NCBI GenBank assembly: GCA_963700885.1 | Contig: CAVOZJ010000016.1 | Span: forward strand, 308,147 to 372,146 | Direction of reading: 5' to 3' | DNA from: Anderseniella sp963700885 | GTDB taxonomy: Bacteria; Pseudomonadota; Alphaproteobacteria; Rhizobiales; Aestuariivirgaceae | Length of the DNA stretch: 64,000 bases | Shown here: piece by piece, positions 1 to 7,799 of the stretch | Layout of the letters: each line of letters opens with the position of its first letter | Numbering within the stretch: the stretch's first letter is position 1 | Translations under genes and position numbers: made by a program | Notes under the pieces: model-generated | The model's input: the letters and a program-made list of their open reading frames with translations, nothing else | Databases searched by the model: none | What the model was told of the DNA's origin: nothing

Positions 1-1
1 C

Positions 2-997
2 GATGCTGCGACGGTGAAGTCTGCCCGCGTCTATATGGGGATACTGCTGGGCACATCCATAGGCCTGTTCCTGCCCGCGATGATCTGGACCTATTCTGTT
101 GCCGGCACGCTGGACTTCACACCTGGCGGCATTCTGGAAGGCAAGATAGCTGAGCCGCTGGTAGGTGTTTTGTTGCTGCTGTTTGCTTTTGGCATCGGCA
201 AGGCTGCCCTTATGCCAATCCATCGCTGGTTGCCTGCCGCAATGGTGGCGCCAACTCCGGTCTCGGCTCTGTTGCATGCCGTAGCCGTTGTGAAGGCTGG
301 TGTATTCACCATTACCAAGGTCTTTGTCTACATTTTTGGCATCGACTTCCTGTTCAACCAGCCGAGCCACCGGTTGATCATATGGATCGCCTGTTTCACC
401 ATTGTGGTGTCCAGTTTCATTGCGCTTCGCCAGACAAATCTCAAGCGTCTGCTGGCGTATTCGACCATCGGCCAACTGTCGTATGTAGTATTGGCCGCAT
501 CGGTGCTGAAACCGTTGTCGGAGGTTGGCGCTTCCATGCACATGATGGCGCACGCGTTCGGCAAGATCACCTTGTTCTTTGCAGCCGGTGCAATTTACGT
601 CGCATCGAAGAAAACCGATATTACTGATATGCGCGGCATTGGCCGGCGGATGCCGTGGACGATGGCTGCTTTTTCTGTTGGCGCATTGTCGATGATTGGC
701 GTGCCTCCTACGGGCGGCTTCATCTCCAAGTGGTATATTCTCGGAGGCGCCATTCAGGATGACAATTATCTGGCACTGGCCACGCTTGTTGCGTCTACAT
801 TGTTGAATGCAGCTTATTTCCTGCCATTCATTTTTGCCTCCTTCCTGCAAGCAGAAGACGTCAAGCCGGTCAAACAGCATGGCGAAGCACCGTGGCCGAT
901 GGTGGCGGCGCTTACTTTCACGGCGTTGCTGACCTTTGCATTTTTTATCTTCCACCAGCCGATTGCTGACCTTGAAGCACAGATATTGGTGAAATAG
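2..997 (+). CDS. Proton-conducting antiporter subunit D / NuoM-like, 5' partial
   Basis: C-terminal ~331 residues of a polytopic membrane protein of the NuoL/M/N - MrpA/D family. The reading frame is open to the left edge of the window, so the GTG at 14 is probably internal and the N-terminal third is missing. The stretch around KAALMPIHRWLPAAMV followed by APTPVSALLHA and a Lys in the next helix matches the conserved proton-channel core (Lys of TM7/8, HxWLPxA). Family members of this length class have about 500 residues and 14 helices. It is followed after 3 bases by a small membrane protein and then by a second family member, which suggests a multisubunit Na+/H+ or K+/H+ antiporter operon rather than complex I. 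The exact cation is not predictable from this fragment. Confidence 0.85.
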   Translation, partial: DAATVKSARVYMGILLGTSIGLFLPAMIWTYSVAGTLDFTPGGILEGKIAEPLVGVLLLLFAFGIGKAALMPIHRWLPAAMVAPTPVSALLHAVAVVKAGVFTITKVFVYIFGIDFLFNQPSHRLIIWIACFTIVVSSFIALRQTNLKRLLAYSTIGQLSYVVLAASVLKPLSEVGASMHMMAHAFGKITLFFAAGAIYVASKKTDITDMRGIGRRMPWTMAAFSVGALSMIGVPPTGGFISKWYILGGAIQDDNYLALATLVASTLLNAAYFLPFIFASFLQAEDVKPVKQHGEAPWPMVAALTFTALLTFAFFIFHQPIADLEAQILVK

Positions 998-1000
998 AGC

Positions 1001-1279
1001 ATGGCCAGAATAACAAGAAAACCTGATACGGATCCCGGCGACGACCACTGGCTGGTACGGCCTGAGAACATCCGTAAAATCTGGATAGGTTCTGTCATTG
1101 TACTGGCCATAACCGTCGCGCTGGAGTTGTTTACCGGAACGGCAGGTCATTTTCATGGCGTGGATGAATGGTTTGCATTTCCCGCTGTGTTCGGATTTCT
1201 GGGGTGTGTGGCCATGGTTTTCGTGGCAAAGGTGCTGGGTATCATCCTGAAGCGGAAGGATGACTACTATGATCTTTGA
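1001..1279 (+). CDS. Small two-helix membrane protein of the antiporter operon
   Basis: A 92-residue protein with a charged N-terminus (about 25 residues) and two hydrophobic segments around residues 30-46 and 56-80, ending in a lysine/aspartate-rich tail. I do not recognise a named family. It starts 3 bases after the preceding subunit stop and its 3' end overlaps the next subunit, so it is translationally coupled to both. By position it is probably an accessory subunit of the antiporter, comparable in role to the small MrpE/F/G-type subunits, although I see no clear sequence match to those. Confidence 0.8.
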   Translation: MARITRKPDTDPGDDHWLVRPENIRKIWIGSVIVLAITVALELFTGTAGHFHGVDEWFAFPAVFGFLGCVAMVFVAKVLGIILKRKDDYYDL

Positions 1280-2960
1280 AACCTTTCCACCCGCATTGAT
1301 CTTGTTGTCTGCCGCATTTATGGCAGTGATTTCGCGCCCGAATGCGCGCGTTGCAATTGTATTGCTCGCCCCGCTGGTAACCCTTTGGGCCATATGGTCA
1401 TTACCGGATGGCGTTGTGCTCTCGACCCGGTTTCTCGACTATGAAATACAGCCTATAGAGGTTTCTCCGGTTCGACGGATGTTCGCGACCGTGTTTGCCA
1501 TTATGGCATTCGCGGGCGCGCTTTTCTCGTTCAGAACAGCAAAGACGGCGGAACTGGGCGCCGCTTTTGCATATGCGTCCGGCGCTGTGGGGGTATCGTT
1601 TGCCGGTGATCTCATCACGCTGTTCATCTGGTGGGAGATGATGGCAATCTTCTCAACCATCGTTGTGTGGTGTGGCGGAACTGAAGCATCACGCAGAGCA
1701 GGCATTCGCTATGCCATGATGCACTTGTTGTCCGGTATTCTGCTGAAGATTGGCATTGAAGGCGTATATGTTCACACCGGATCGCTGGAAATTGAGGCCA
1801 TGCTGGCGACCGATCTTGACCGCTGGCTGATTCTTGTTGGCATTTTGATCAATGCTGCAGCGCCGCCGTTTTCGTCCTGGCTTCCGGATGCTTACCCGGA
1901 ATCAAGCCCAACCGGTGCGGTCTTTCTCTCGGCTTTCACAACCAAGACGGCCGTATTGGCGCTGATCCTGTTGTTTCCGGGCGAAAAGGTATTGATCTGG
2001 ATCGGGCTTTACATGGTGTTTTACGGCATCATTTACGCATTACTTGAAAACGACGCGCGTCGAATTCTTGCCTATTCTATCATCAATCAGGTGGGATTCA
2101 TGGTCACTGCTATCGGTATTGGCACTGAACTGGCGATCAATGGTGCGGCACTGCACGCATTTGCACATATCATCTACAAGGCATTGCTGCTGATGAGTGC
2201 CGGCGTGGTTTTGTATCGCACAGGCCAGCGCAAGTGTACGGACCTTGGCGGTCTGTTCCGAACCATGCCGGTGACCTGCATTTGCGGAATTGTTGGCGCA
2301 CTGGCGATTTCCTCTTTCCCGCTGACGTCAGGTTACACTACCAAAACCATGATTTCCATTGCAGCGGAACAGGAACACCTAGTGTTCGTCTGGTACATGC
2401 TGGCGGCGGCATCAGCCGGTGTTTTCCTGCATGCCGGCATCAAGTTCCCGTGGTTTGTGTTCTTTCAGAAGGATTCCGGTCTTCGACCCAAGGATGCGCC
2501 GTGGAACATGGCGGCCGCTATGATCTTTTTTGCATTTTTGTGCATTGCTCTCGGCATGTACCCCGATCCGCTTTATGCCATGCTGCCGAACACAGCCATA
2601 GCACCGGTCTACAAGTCTGAAAAAGTGGTGTTTTACCTGCAATTACTGCTGTTCTCAGGCCTCGCTTTCTTCCTTTTGCTCAACTACATGAAGCGGACCT
2701 TGACCATTACGCTGGATTTCGACTGGATCTGGCGCGTCGCAATTTTCAGGGTCGGCAACCTGGGCTATGATGCCTGCACCGCAATGCGAACGTCTGCGGA
2801 GAAATTTGTTCTGTCATTTTTGAAAACGGGGCGAGCAGGATTGGACGATTTGTCCAAACGAGATGGCGTAATCTTGCGGGCAACATCTGCTACCGGCCTC
2901 GGTGCGCTTTACGCCATGATCCTGCTGACGCTTTACATACTGGTTTATTACCTGGATTGA
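1269..2960 (+). CDS. Proton-conducting antiporter subunit, NuoN/MrpD-like
   Basis: A 563-residue polytopic membrane protein of the proton-conducting transporter family. Signatures are WWEMMAI near residue 125 (the TM5 Glu), AAPPFSSWLPDAYPESSP (conserved Pro/Trp/Leu-Pro-Asp block) and FTTKTAVLAL with the channel Lys, then HAFAHIIYKALLLMSAG with His and Lys of the second half-channel. I chose ATG 1269 because AAGGA lies 8 bases upstream; the in-frame ATG at 1260 directly abuts that site. It overlaps the stop of the 92-residue gene. Together with the partial subunit to its left it forms the end of a multisubunit cation/proton antiporter operon. Two D-like subunits in one operon are known from Mrp-type variants in alphaproteobacteria; the transported cation is inferred, not shown. 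Confidence 0.87.
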   Translation: MIFETFPPALILLSAAFMAVISRPNARVAIVLLAPLVTLWAIWSLPDGVVLSTRFLDYEIQPIEVSPVRRMFATVFAIMAFAGALFSFRTAKTAELGAAFAYASGAVGVSFAGDLITLFIWWEMMAIFSTIVVWCGGTEASRRAGIRYAMMHLLSGILLKIGIEGVYVHTGSLEIEAMLATDLDRWLILVGILINAAAPPFSSWLPDAYPESSPTGAVFLSAFTTKTAVLALILLFPGEKVLIWIGLYMVFYGIIYALLENDARRILAYSIINQVGFMVTAIGIGTELAINGAALHAFAHIIYKALLLMSAGVVLYRTGQRKCTDLGGLFRTMPVTCICGIVGALAISSFPLTSGYTTKTMISIAAEQEHLVFVWYMLAAASAGVFLHAGIKFPWFVFFQKDSGLRPKDAPWNMAAAMIFFAFLCIALGMYPDPLYAMLPNTAIAPVYKSEKVVFYLQLLLFSGLAFFLLLNYMKRTLTITLDFDWIWRVAIFRVGNLGYDACTAMRTSAEKFVLSFLKTGRAGLDDLSKRDGVILRATSATGLGALYAMILLTLYILVYYLD

Positions 2961-3024
2961 AATTCCTGCCCGGCTGACGGAGTTGAATGTCCGTTGCCAG
3001 GCATCAAAATTTTTCCTGTCCGAT

Positions 3025-3067
3025 TGTCGCGAGATTAACGAATTTTCCGTACCTTCATCTCGCGACA
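3025..3067. repeat. 11-bp perfect inverted repeat upstream of the ATP-grasp gene
   Basis: TGTCGCGAGAT at 3025-3035 is repeated inverted as ATCTCGCGACA at 3057-3067, with 21 bases between the arms. It lies 64 bases after the antiporter stop and 23 bases before the next start codon. There is no T-run after it, so a rho-independent terminator is unlikely; an operator or a leader hairpin next to the ribosome binding region is more likely. Confidence 0.6.
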
Positions 3068-3090
3068 GTTATGGACAGTGAGTTTCGGCC

Positions 3091-4143
3091 ATGGGTTTCA
3101 TGGGAAGATTGCAGCAGTTTTTTCCACGGGCAGGTGTGAGCAACAGCGCTCTTTCGTTTGCGACAACTGAAATGCTGGCAGTACGGGAACGATTTGGCGA
3201 GCAGATTGAGCGGTCGCCAATGCCTGATCATCGGCGTGGTATCGACTATTACAGCCCCAAAAATCTGATACGGGCGATTGCCCGCGGCGCTGACCTATAC
3301 CGCAATGCGCACGGGGTTCTGCCGAGTCTGATTGATCCAAAAACCTACAACGAAAAATTGTTCTGGATGAAAATCTTCTGCGATATTCCGCAGCCGTCGC
3401 CTGGCAATAAACTGGCGGTGGGCAGTTTTATACCGTCAGATATTGCACATCTGGTTTCTCCGGTCAGACCCATCTGGTTATCAGATCAGATAGCATTGCC
3501 GGTCAATGGCGAAATTCCCGACGGTCATTATTTCTTCAAGGCGAATTATGGCTCCGGGAACCAGCTCCGGGTTGAGTACCCGATTGAAGAAGATATCCGC
3601 CGCCAAGCTCTGTCACAGGCCCATCGTTGGCCGCTTCGCACCGAAACGGATGGTCGCGGCGAGTGGTGGTATCACACATACCCAAAAGAGTATTTTCTGG
3701 AACCATCGGTTTCCGGTGCGGCGTCACCGGAAGAGTTTCAATTCACAGTTTTGAACGGCCGGATTGGTTTTGTTCAACATATCAGGAGCAGGTTCGAATT
3801 TTATGAGCGCAATCTTTACGATGAGGATTTTCAGCCACTGAAAGTCAACATTGATGGCACGGAACAGGGAGAGGTTATTTCCGCTCCTGATCAATTTGCC
3901 AGGATGCGCAACGTTGCCGAGGCAATCGGCAGACAGTTCAAATGCGCTCGCATAGACTTGTTTCTGCTTGAAAACGGCGAGTTGAAGCTAAATGAAATTA
4001 CCCTGTGCCCCGGCAATTGCACCGGCGTTTTCGATGACGCGGACATGGATCGCTATTTTGCCGACATGGCCGTAGACCTCACCTTTGCCAGAAGACAAGG
4101 TGCGGATCAACATCTTGCACTGATCCATGCCAGGCTAAACTGA
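3091..4143 (+). CDS. TupA-like ATP-grasp protein
   Basis: A 350-residue cytoplasmic protein resembling the TupA-like ATP-grasp family, whose members occur with polysaccharide and teichuronopeptide synthesis genes and ligate amino acids or peptides to sugars. The recognisable blocks are LPSLIDPKTYNEKLFWMK (family N-terminal motif, residues 75-95), the ATP-binding FFKANYGSGNQ loop near residue 150, and LKLNEITLCPGNCTG near residue 310, where Glu and Asn match the metal-binding end of ATP-grasp sites. No glycosyltransferases lie beside it, so the substrate is unknown. Its 3' end overlaps the convergent ABC-F gene by 9 bases. A perfect inverted repeat lies just upstream. Confidence 0.72.
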   Translation: MGFMGRLQQFFPRAGVSNSALSFATTEMLAVRERFGEQIERSPMPDHRRGIDYYSPKNLIRAIARGADLYRNAHGVLPSLIDPKTYNEKLFWMKIFCDIPQPSPGNKLAVGSFIPSDIAHLVSPVRPIWLSDQIALPVNGEIPDGHYFFKANYGSGNQLRVEYPIEEDIRRQALSQAHRWPLRTETDGRGEWWYHTYPKEYFLEPSVSGAASPEEFQFTVLNGRIGFVQHIRSRFEFYERNLYDEDFQPLKVNIDGTEQGEVISAPDQFARMRNVAEAIGRQFKCARIDLFLLENGELKLNEITLCPGNCTGVFDDADMDRYFADMAVDLTFARRQGADQHLALIHARLN

Positions 4144-6036
4144 TCTGGAGGACCCGCTTGATGCTGCATCAAATGTCTCCTGCATCCGCAGCCAGGTAAG
4201 CTCTGTGGCTTCAAGATCTTCCGCCAGTTTGGCGCGCAGTTTTGCAAAATCAGCGGCCTTCTTTGGTTGCGCCGCGTACATCTGCGGATCTGCCAACGCG
4301 CGATCAAGAATCGTGATTTTCTCCTGCAATTCCAGCATTTTACTATCACTTTGTTGAATCTGTTTCTTTAAATGGACCAGGTTGACTTTACCAGGCTCAG
4401 GCTTCAGTGTGGCTTGGCCATTTGAACCGGAAGTGCGCGCGCTTTTCTTCGCCTCGCGTCGTGCCGACCTGGACTTGTCCAGAACAAGTTGGGAATAGCT
4501 GTCCAGGTCACCGTCGTAGGCTTTTACGGTTGCCTCGTCGACCAGCCATAGCCGGTCAACCGATGCCTCGATCAGGTGTCTGTCATGGCTAATCAAAATC
4601 ACCGCGCCTTCATAGTCGTTCAGGGCATGCACAAGCGCCTCGCGCGCGGCCACGTCCAAGTGGTTTGTCGGTTCATCGAGCACCAGAATGTTTGGGCCGT
4701 GAAAGGCAGCAAGCGCAAAAAGCAACCGTGCCTTTTCACCGCCCGACAGTGTTTCGACCTTGTTGTGGGTCAACTGAGCCCCGAAACCGTATGCGCCAAG
4801 TTTTGATCGCCGCTGGGCCTCCGTCGCATCGGGCATCAGATCCACGAAATGGTCATACGGGGTTTGGTCCGGATTCAATTCATCAAGCTGGTGTTGCGCA
4901 AAATAGGCTACATTCAGTTTCTTGTGATGGCGCATATGACCGTCCATCACCCCAAGACGCCCGCACAGCAGTTTTGCAAATGTGGATTTGCCGTTTCCGT
5001 TGGCGCCCAGAAGCGCAATGCGGTCATCACCGTCAATACGCAGATCGATATTGCGCAGGATCGGCTTGCCATCTTCATAGCCAACAGCAGCTTTCTCAAA
5101 ACGCACCAATGGTGGATTGATGGGGCGCGCCGGGGCAGGAAACAGGAACGGCGAAACACGATCAGATATCACATCCGCAATTGGCTGCATCTTCTCAAGT
5201 GCCTTCAGGCGGGATTGCGCCTGTCTGGCCTTCGACGCCTTGTAGCGGAAACGGTCGACAAATGCCTGCATATGCTGACGCGCGTCGTCCTGCTTGCGTT
5301 TCATCTTCATCTGCAACGCCTGTTGTTCGCGGCGAATGCGGTCGAAGGTGTCGTAATTTCCCTGATACAGGGTGAGTTTGCATTGCTCCAGATGCAGGAT
5401 GGCACTCACTGCATCGTTAAGAAGGTCACGGTCGTGGCTGACGATCAGGACGGTGTGCCTGTAGGTGCGAATGTAGTTTTTCAGCCAGATAACACCTTCC
5501 AGGTCAAGATAGTTGGTCGGTTCATCAAGCAGCAGCACGTCCGGTTCGGCAAACAGCGCCGCAGCGAGCGCAACGCGCATGCGCCAGCCTCCGGAAAACG
5601 CCGAACATGGCTCGTTTTGCGCAGCATCATTGAAACCGAGACCGGCCAGAATGGCGGCAGCCCGTGCTGGGGCCGTGTGAGCATCAATGTCAGCCAGTCG
5701 CATCTGGATTTCCGCGATACGATTAGGTTCGGTGGCCGTTTCAGCTTCTTCCAGCAGGGCTGCTCTTTCCCTGTCGGCTTCCAGCACCACTTCGATCAGG
5801 GTCTCCGAACCACCGGGCGCTTCCTGGGCAACGGTGCCGATGCGTGCATTGCGTGGCACCGTGCACGAACCCGACTCGGCCTGTATCTGGCTCAGAATCA
5901 GTTTCAGCAAGGTCGATTTTCCGGTGCCGTTGCGGCCGACAAAACCTACCGTGTGTCCTGCCGGCAGGGCAACCGTGGCATTGTCGATCAAAAGGCGTCC
6001 CTCGACGCGATATGTCAAATCATTGATATGAAGCAT
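4135..6036 (-). CDS. ABC-F family ATPase (YheS/Uup type)
   Basis: A 633-residue soluble protein with two ABC ATPase domains and no membrane segments, as in ABC-F proteins that act on the ribosome. Domain 1 has Walker A GRNGTGKST (residue ~35), signature FSGGWRMRVAL and Walker B LLLDEPTNYLDLE; domain 2 has GANGNGKST, LSGGEKARL and LVLDEPTNHLD. The charged linker between the domains (about residues 235-300, Lys/Arg/Gln-rich) is the ABC-F interdomain linker, and a C-terminal coiled-coil-like Lys/Glu-rich segment follows. It is closer to YheS than to antibiotic-resistance ABC-Fs by general architecture (inference). No clear Shine-Dalgarno precedes ATG 6036. It is divergent from the repeat element at 6159. 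Confidence 0.9.
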   Translation of the reverse strand: MLHINDLTYRVEGRLLIDNATVALPAGHTVGFVGRNGTGKSTLLKLILSQIQAESGSCTVPRNARIGTVAQEAPGGSETLIEVVLEADRERAALLEEAETATEPNRIAEIQMRLADIDAHTAPARAAAILAGLGFNDAAQNEPCSAFSGGWRMRVALAAALFAEPDVLLLDEPTNYLDLEGVIWLKNYIRTYRHTVLIVSHDRDLLNDAVSAILHLEQCKLTLYQGNYDTFDRIRREQQALQMKMKRKQDDARQHMQAFVDRFRYKASKARQAQSRLKALEKMQPIADVISDRVSPFLFPAPARPINPPLVRFEKAAVGYEDGKPILRNIDLRIDGDDRIALLGANGNGKSTFAKLLCGRLGVMDGHMRHHKKLNVAYFAQHQLDELNPDQTPYDHFVDLMPDATEAQRRSKLGAYGFGAQLTHNKVETLSGGEKARLLFALAAFHGPNILVLDEPTNHLDVAAREALVHALNDYEGAVILISHDRHLIEASVDRLWLVDEATVKAYDGDLDSYSQLVLDKSRSARREAKKSARTSGSNGQATLKPEPGKVNLVHLKKQIQQSDSKMLELQEKITILDRALADPQMYAAQPKKAADFAKLRAKLAEDLEATELTWLRMQETFDAASSGSSRSV

Positions 6037-6163
6037 GCGGGGTGTTTAGCGATTGTCGGCCCGATTGTCATGTATCGATTGTGATGATGTTGTCTCACCC
6101 GCGCAGACTACGCATTGCCGCCGCATAGACCAGCGCACCTCTTGCAGGGGCAAGGAATTTCGC

Positions 6164-6183
6164 AATGTGATAAAATGCACATT
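6164..6183. promoter_or_regulatory. AATGTG-N8-CACATT palindrome, copy 1
   Basis: The arms AATGTG and CACATT flank ATAAAATG. The same arms recur at 7495-7514 with a slightly different spacer, at the same position relative to the duplicated element. It lies between the divergent ABC-F start (6036) and the element, so it could be an operator for either. The factor is unknown. Confidence 0.4.
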
Positions 6184-6411
6184 CACACGGTGGATTTGCG
6201 CATAGTTTGGTCATCAACAACAAGGCGTTGAACAACAAAAAGACGAAGCAAAGGCTGCCCCCCGATCCCCTGCAAACGTATCCGGGCCATCTGATGCAAC
6301 AAAAACCAAACACGCCGGTCTGAAGAATGGGCGCCATGTTTGCCGGTTTACCCCTCCCGGCCACAACATGAAAATGGCCCACCAATCTACCGCGCTCCCT
6401 CGCAAACGGTC

Positions 6412-6450
6412 CCCCCTGCCGTTCCTGCACAAAGGGGGCGCATTTTTTTT
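6412..6450 (+). terminator. Intrinsic terminator at the end of element copy 1
   Basis: CCCCCT at 6412-6417 can pair with AGGGGG at 6433-6438; the sequence CGCA and then eight consecutive Ts follow. On the + strand this is a credible rho-independent terminator. It lies between the element and the 3' end of the convergent HugZ-like gene (stop at 6496). Confidence 0.6.
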
Positions 6451-6495
6451 GTAGGAAATTTCAGACCGCTTGCCAAATGCCCTGTGCTCGTGGCC

Positions 6496-7251
6496 TCAGG
6501 AATTCGTGTGCAATTCAAGCAAACCTGCGACTGCCGCGCTGAAATCCCTGTCTGTGACCACTGGATTGGGGAACCACAGCCTTGCCAGTTCTGTGGCGGT
6601 GCTCAGATCAACGCCTTCCGGATCAACAGAACTGACTCGCCAGCGTCCCGGACCGGCACCGGCCGCAGTCGCCAGCCGGCTTGCCAAACCGTCATTGTTC
6701 AAGGAAGCCACCAGAACAGGCGCTTCTGCCATGAGCGCAGCGGCCGGCTCCAGATCGGTGAGCAGGTCTTCAGGCATAACGGCATTGGCGTTCTGTGCGG
6801 GACCACCGTTGAGTTGTACCGCTTCGGCTTTAATGCGATACAGAAGTGCGTCGGGAAGGCCGAGATAGAGTTTTGCCTTGGGAAATCGTTCTATGTAGCG
6901 GGTCTTAAGGGCTGCGGTTTTGTCAGCCGGCACGGGTTCGGCAGAACCGCTCAGTGTCAGGCGCGGGGCAGTCATCACATCAATCGTTGAGCCGGTTACC
7001 GTGATCGAGACGCGCGGGTCAACTGCTACATTGCGGGCATGGACTGCAAGTCCGGTCATGAATACGACCGGCACTCCGTCGGGTTCGACGATCAGATTGG
7101 TCGCGGTGCTGTAGGGATATCCGCCCGGGTCGAGTGTCGCCAGTGACGCGACCCGATTTGTGCGCAGAAGTGTGCGGGCAACGCGGACCGCTGCTATTGG
7201 ACGTGCTTCATCCAGGTTGATTTCAATACCTCTCGGGGTGATCGCAGACAT
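6496..7251 (-). CDS. HugZ/PPOX-class flavin or heme-binding protein
   Basis: A 251-residue protein of the pyridoxamine-5'-phosphate-oxidase-like split-barrel class. The N-terminal half (residues ~15-150) has the typical VASLATLDPGGYPYST strand pair and VSITVTG; the C-terminal part (SSVDPEGVDL ... ELARLWFPNPV) resembles the DUF2470-like domain found in HugZ/HutZ heme-utilisation proteins. I chose ATG 7251, which has AGAGGA 7 bases upstream; a longer frame begins at 7308 without such a site. HugZ homologues bind or degrade heme, while related proteins bind FMN, so the ligand is open. The gene stands alone between the two copies of the duplicated element, which form direct repeats around it. Confidence 0.8.
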   Translation of the reverse strand: MSAITPRGIEINLDEARPIAAVRVARTLLRTNRVASLATLDPGGYPYSTATNLIVEPDGVPVVFMTGLAVHARNVAVDPRVSITVTGSTIDVMTAPRLTLSGSAEPVPADKTAALKTRYIERFPKAKLYLGLPDALLYRIKAEAVQLNGGPAQNANAVMPEDLLTDLEPAAALMAEAPVLVASLNNDGLASRLATAAGAGPGRWRVSSVDPEGVDLSTATELARLWFPNPVVTDRDFSAAVAGLLELHTNS

Positions 7252-7488
7252 GTTGGTTCCTCTCGCGAAACAGCAGATCAAAGTTTTTATGCACTTTTTA
7301 CGATACAAACACTATCTGCTACGCCGAGGATATCGCGTGCCTGCAAAACTACAGCCCACGGCAAAAAATTCAGAATGCGTTTGCAACCTGGCTGAATCTT
7401 CCGGATATTCCCATCAGCCAAACGGCGGTGATATGGAAAACTTGGCTCATATCCGGAGGTGCTGAACAAGATTGCTGGAAAATTACTG
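7252..7488. other. Gap upstream of the HugZ-like gene with a 9-bp inverted repeat
   Basis: No gene is supported here. TCCGGATAT (7400-7408) recurs inverted as ATATCCGGA (7449-7457). The gap should hold the promoter of the HugZ-like gene, reading left, and perhaps the promoter of the small-RNA candidate, reading right. No clear -35/-10 pair can be assigned by eye. Confidence 0.35.
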
Positions 7489-7494
7489 TTTCGC

Positions 7495-7514
7495 AATGTG
7501 ATGAATTGCACATT
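7495..7514. promoter_or_regulatory. AATGTG-N8-CACATT palindrome, copy 2
   Basis: Same arms as at 6164-6183, with spacer ATGAATTG. It sits at the left end of the second element copy, about 240 bases from the divergent HugZ-like start codon. The arms are identical between copies while the neighbouring bases differ, as expected for a protein-binding site. Confidence 0.4.
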
Positions 7515-7744
7515 CGCGCCTTGAAACGGCGACTAGTCTGATCATCAACAACAAGGCGTTGAGCAACAAGAACACGAAGCAAAGGTAGCCCCCCGATCCC
7601 CTGCAAACGTATCCGGGCAATCTGATGCAGCAATAAACAAAACTCGCCGGTCTGAAAAATGGGCACCATGTCCGCCGGTTTACCCCTCCCGGCCTTGACA
7701 TGAAATTGCCCCACTATTTTGCCGCGCTCCCTCGCAAACGGTCT

Positions 7745-7780
7745 CCCCTGCCGTGAATGCGACAGGGGCGCGGTTTCTCT
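7745..7780 (+). terminator. Terminator-like hairpin at the end of element copy 2
   Basis: A CCCCTG/CAGGGG stem (7745-7750 and 7763-7768) with a 12-base loop, followed by GCGCGG and TTTCTCT. The T-tract is weaker than in copy 1. It lies 20 bases beyond the stop of the convergent trhO gene. Confidence 0.45.
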
Positions 7781-7799
7781 TGCAAGTGCAGATGCCTTG

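Larger units (their letters stand above)
6159..6450 (+). ncRNA. Candidate small RNA gene, copy 1 of a duplicated ~290 bp element
   Basis: This intergenic block is repeated, diverged, at 7489-7780 with an almost constant offset of 1331-1332 bases. Conserved parts in order: an AATGTG-N8-CACATT palindrome (6164-6183); an identical run of 31 bases (6257-6287); an identical 21-base run (6342-6362) that forms a perfect 5-bp hairpin GCCGG/CCGGC with the loop UUUACCCCUC (6342-6361); a conserved C-rich block near 6392-6413; and a terminator-like hairpin CCCCCT/AGGGGG (6412-6438) followed by eight Ts. The terminator orientation argues for transcription on the + strand. Open frames across the element differ between copies and look accidental. 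It resembles in style the C-rich, anti-Shine-Dalgarno small RNAs of alphaproteobacteria, but I cannot assign it to a named family. A mobile or relic repeat is the alternative. Confidence 0.5.
7489..7780 (+). ncRNA. Candidate small RNA gene, copy 2 of the duplicated ~290 bp element
   Basis: Second copy of the block at 6159-6450, with the same order of parts: AATGTG/CACATT palindrome (7495-7514), the 31-base identical run (7588-7618), the hairpin with the UUUACCCCUC loop (7674-7693), the C-rich block, and a hairpin CCCCTG (7745-7750) / CAGGGG (7763-7768) followed by GCGCGG and a short pyrimidine tract. The 3' hairpin has changed at both arms but still pairs, which favours an RNA function over a protein. 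The copy is divergent from the HugZ-like gene and convergent with trhO, exactly as copy 1 is divergent from the ABC-F gene and convergent with the HugZ-like gene. Confidence 0.5.

Noticed and set aside
4849..6084. 411-codon open frame on the + strand
   Set aside because: It is antisense to the ABC-F gene, whose motifs are complete; the frame is a codon-bias shadow without a family match or ribosome site.
6095..6430. Minus-strand open frames across element copy 1 (and 7370-7927 in copy 2)
   Set aside because: The frames differ between the copies in start, end and frame continuity, their products are Cys/Arg-rich without a domain, and hairpins are better conserved than codons.
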